A stretch of 64,000 nt of DNA from Apostichopus japonicus (Eukaryota; Echinodermata; Holothuroidea; Aspidochirotida; Stichopodidae). This document shows, one piece after another, positions 62,642 through 64,000 of this stretch. The notes beneath the pieces are model-generated. The model saw only the letters and a program-made list of their open reading frames with translations, had not been told where the DNA came from and ran no database searches. Numbering within the stretch: position 1 is the first letter of the stretch; every line of letters begins with the position of its first letter. The stretch is taken from the NCBI RefSeq assembly GCF_037975245.1, contig NC_092574.1, positions 15,387,713 through 15,451,712 of the forward strand. The letters run 5' to 3'. The translations under genes and the position numbers were made by a program.

Positions 62642-62696
62642 TTGGGGGGCAGTCTGCCCCCCCTGCCCCCCCGCCTCGTACGCCTATGGATTGGAG

Positions 62697-64000
62697 TATA
62701 GAATTAAAAATGGATTAATGGTCAACCGGCGGCGGCGCTAGGACCTAAAAGAGGCGCAATATGACGTTTCGGACGAAACTATAGCACCTTTTGCGACCAC
62801 AAGGAAATCGGTGTCTTCGGCACCTCAATCTGACGCGTCGGGCCCAGTGGCGCATCGGATCCCGCGAACCAATACGCCCCTGTATGGGAAAGACCACATA
62901 TAGTGGCAGCTGAAAAGAAATTTGTTACCGTAGTCCGCCGAAATCGTATACGTGGAATGATGGAATTATGCGAAAGGTGTACAATATGAAACATATCAAT
63001 AAATCAAATCTAAGGGACAAAAAAAAAGATGCCCGTGTTGGGCTAGTAGAATTCAACCACGGAGGTGCACTGAAACACCGTTGTAATCACATAGCCCATG
63101 GTTAGGGTGTAATAATGTATGTATGTATGTATGTATGTACATACCACCATAATATTTACATCCTAACCATGGGCAATGCAATCACATAGCCCATGGTTAG
63201 GATGTCAGTATTATACCAGAATATATCGTCCATGCATGCAGAATGCCCAGGAGTGGCACCCACTTTTAAGGGGCCGATTATCACACAAATCATTCCTATT
63301 GGGGGATTTATAGAGTGGACACAAACAAAGGGAGTTGACGAAGATAAAAACAAAAGGTAGACTATGTTAAAAGATCATCAGCATTGCTCTAATTACGCAA
63401 GAATCTCATATTATGGTCACTCGTAGTGTGCAACCTGCGAGAAGCATTATGCAACCATATTTTGGAAGTAATTTCTCAGAACATGTTTATATTTATTAAG
63501 GATGTAGTCGCTGATGTCTTCAAATAAGTTCGGGTTGGGGAGGTGGCCATGGAACGAGAATTCAAAACGCTATTTTTGAACAGTATTAGCAATAATTGTA
63601 GGACGTTTTAATATATGTAAGCGTAATTAACGACCAACCAAGGAAGCTGAAGTAAACGTGATCGTTGTCTTGGTAACCAAGAAATTACTTCCACTTAGTG
63701 AGCTAAATGCTTGCGCTAAACACGGAGTTTGGGGGCCACAGTCCTGTTAAAGTTTTTAATTTTAGTAACAAAATGTCCAGAGGGGGGGGGGGTGGAAGAA
63801 ATCCTTTATCAAGAAACACATGGACGGAAAATAATTGAGGAGCCCTACTGCAAAGATTCAAAGTATTTACAACAAAAAAATGTCACAATTAAAAGCCGAG
63901 CACCAGCTTTGACGAACAAGGTTTTAATAGTATAGTAGATGTAAAAGATATTATGTGAACACGGAAGCAGATACTTAGTGTCCGTATATATGGACTAGAT
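62697..64000. other. Intergenic to window end
   Basis: Besides the inverted copies at 63094-63206 and a G run near 63783, nothing is recognised. Confidence 0.45.
63094..63206. repeat. Three copies of GCCCATGGTTAGGATG, one inverted
   Basis: Copies at 63094-63109 (one mismatch) and 63189-63204 on the plus strand, and 63159-63174 inverted. The last two form a perfect 16-bp stem with a 14-base loop. A (GTAT)n run lies at about 63117-63139. Confidence 0.88.

Larger units (their letters stand above)
61039..62688. mobile_element. hAT-superfamily non-autonomous element (outer, 1.65 kb) with nested insertion
   Basis: Ends are CATAGGCGTACG and the inverted CGTACGCCTATG, flanked by a perfect 8-bp duplication GATTGGAG (61031-61038 and 62689-62696). 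An 8-bp target duplication with short inverted ends is the hAT hallmark. No transposase frame is present. A second hAT element occupies 61603-62254 inside it; without that the element is about 1.0 kb. The right part has repeated TTCGGGCA motifs and a long hairpin. Confidence 0.88.

Overview
This window looks like low-gene-density, AT-rich nuclear DNA from an invertebrate animal. Coding exons are split by GT-AG introns, most of the space is non-coding, and interspersed DNA transposon remnants, (TA)n and (TTA)n microsatellites, minisatellites and long poly-G/poly-C tracts are common. A secreted EGF plus fibrinogen-domain protein and an intronless rhodopsin-class receptor suit a marine deuterostome, possibly an echinoderm such as a sea cucumber. 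That placement is inference; no phylogenetic marker is present.

Two genes are well supported, both on the minus strand. At 39345-40460 lies an intact single-exon class A GPCR of 371 residues. At 48265-55901 lies a six-exon gene for a secreted fibrinogen-related protein of 382 residues. I assembled it from splice sites whose phases all agree; it has a signal peptide, a Cys/Thr-rich segment, an EGF-like module and a fibrinogen C-terminal domain. A weaker candidate is the 3' end of an unrecognised minus-strand gene at 29469-29786, with a possible 51-bp upstream exon at 30738-30788.

Layout. 1-26 kb: no convincing gene; simple repeats, a small TIR-element family whose ends carry GGATCCAG, hAT-like elements near 19.6 and 21.1 kb, two adjacent long AT-rich palindromes (20.4-20.85 kb), a tandem dimer at 22 kb and a 35-bp minisatellite (24.59-25.21 kb). 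27.2-28.7 kb: a decayed LINE reverse-transcriptase fragment on the minus strand. 29-39 kb: the candidate terminal exon, more GGATCCAG-family copies and a diverged 300-bp duplication. 39-41 kb: the GPCR. 41-48 kb: intergenic, with an hAT MITE flanked by a perfect 8-bp target duplication. 48-56 kb: the fibrinogen-related gene, whose introns hold a five-copy ~145-bp tandem array and several microsatellites. 56-64 kb: intergenic, with a possible tRNA-derived SINE, an hAT-like element at 60.2 kb and an hAT element (61039-62688) containing a second, related hAT element (61603-62254), each with its own perfect 8-bp target duplication.

The two good genes are independent: one is a cell-surface signalling receptor, the other a secreted recognition-type lectin. 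I see no gene cluster or multi-gene pathway, and nothing I would call a new biological system. The most useful observations are the gene reconstruction with its unusual cysteines, the nested hAT insertion, the palindromes and the nuclear-receptor-like DR1 sites in the intron-4 repeat.
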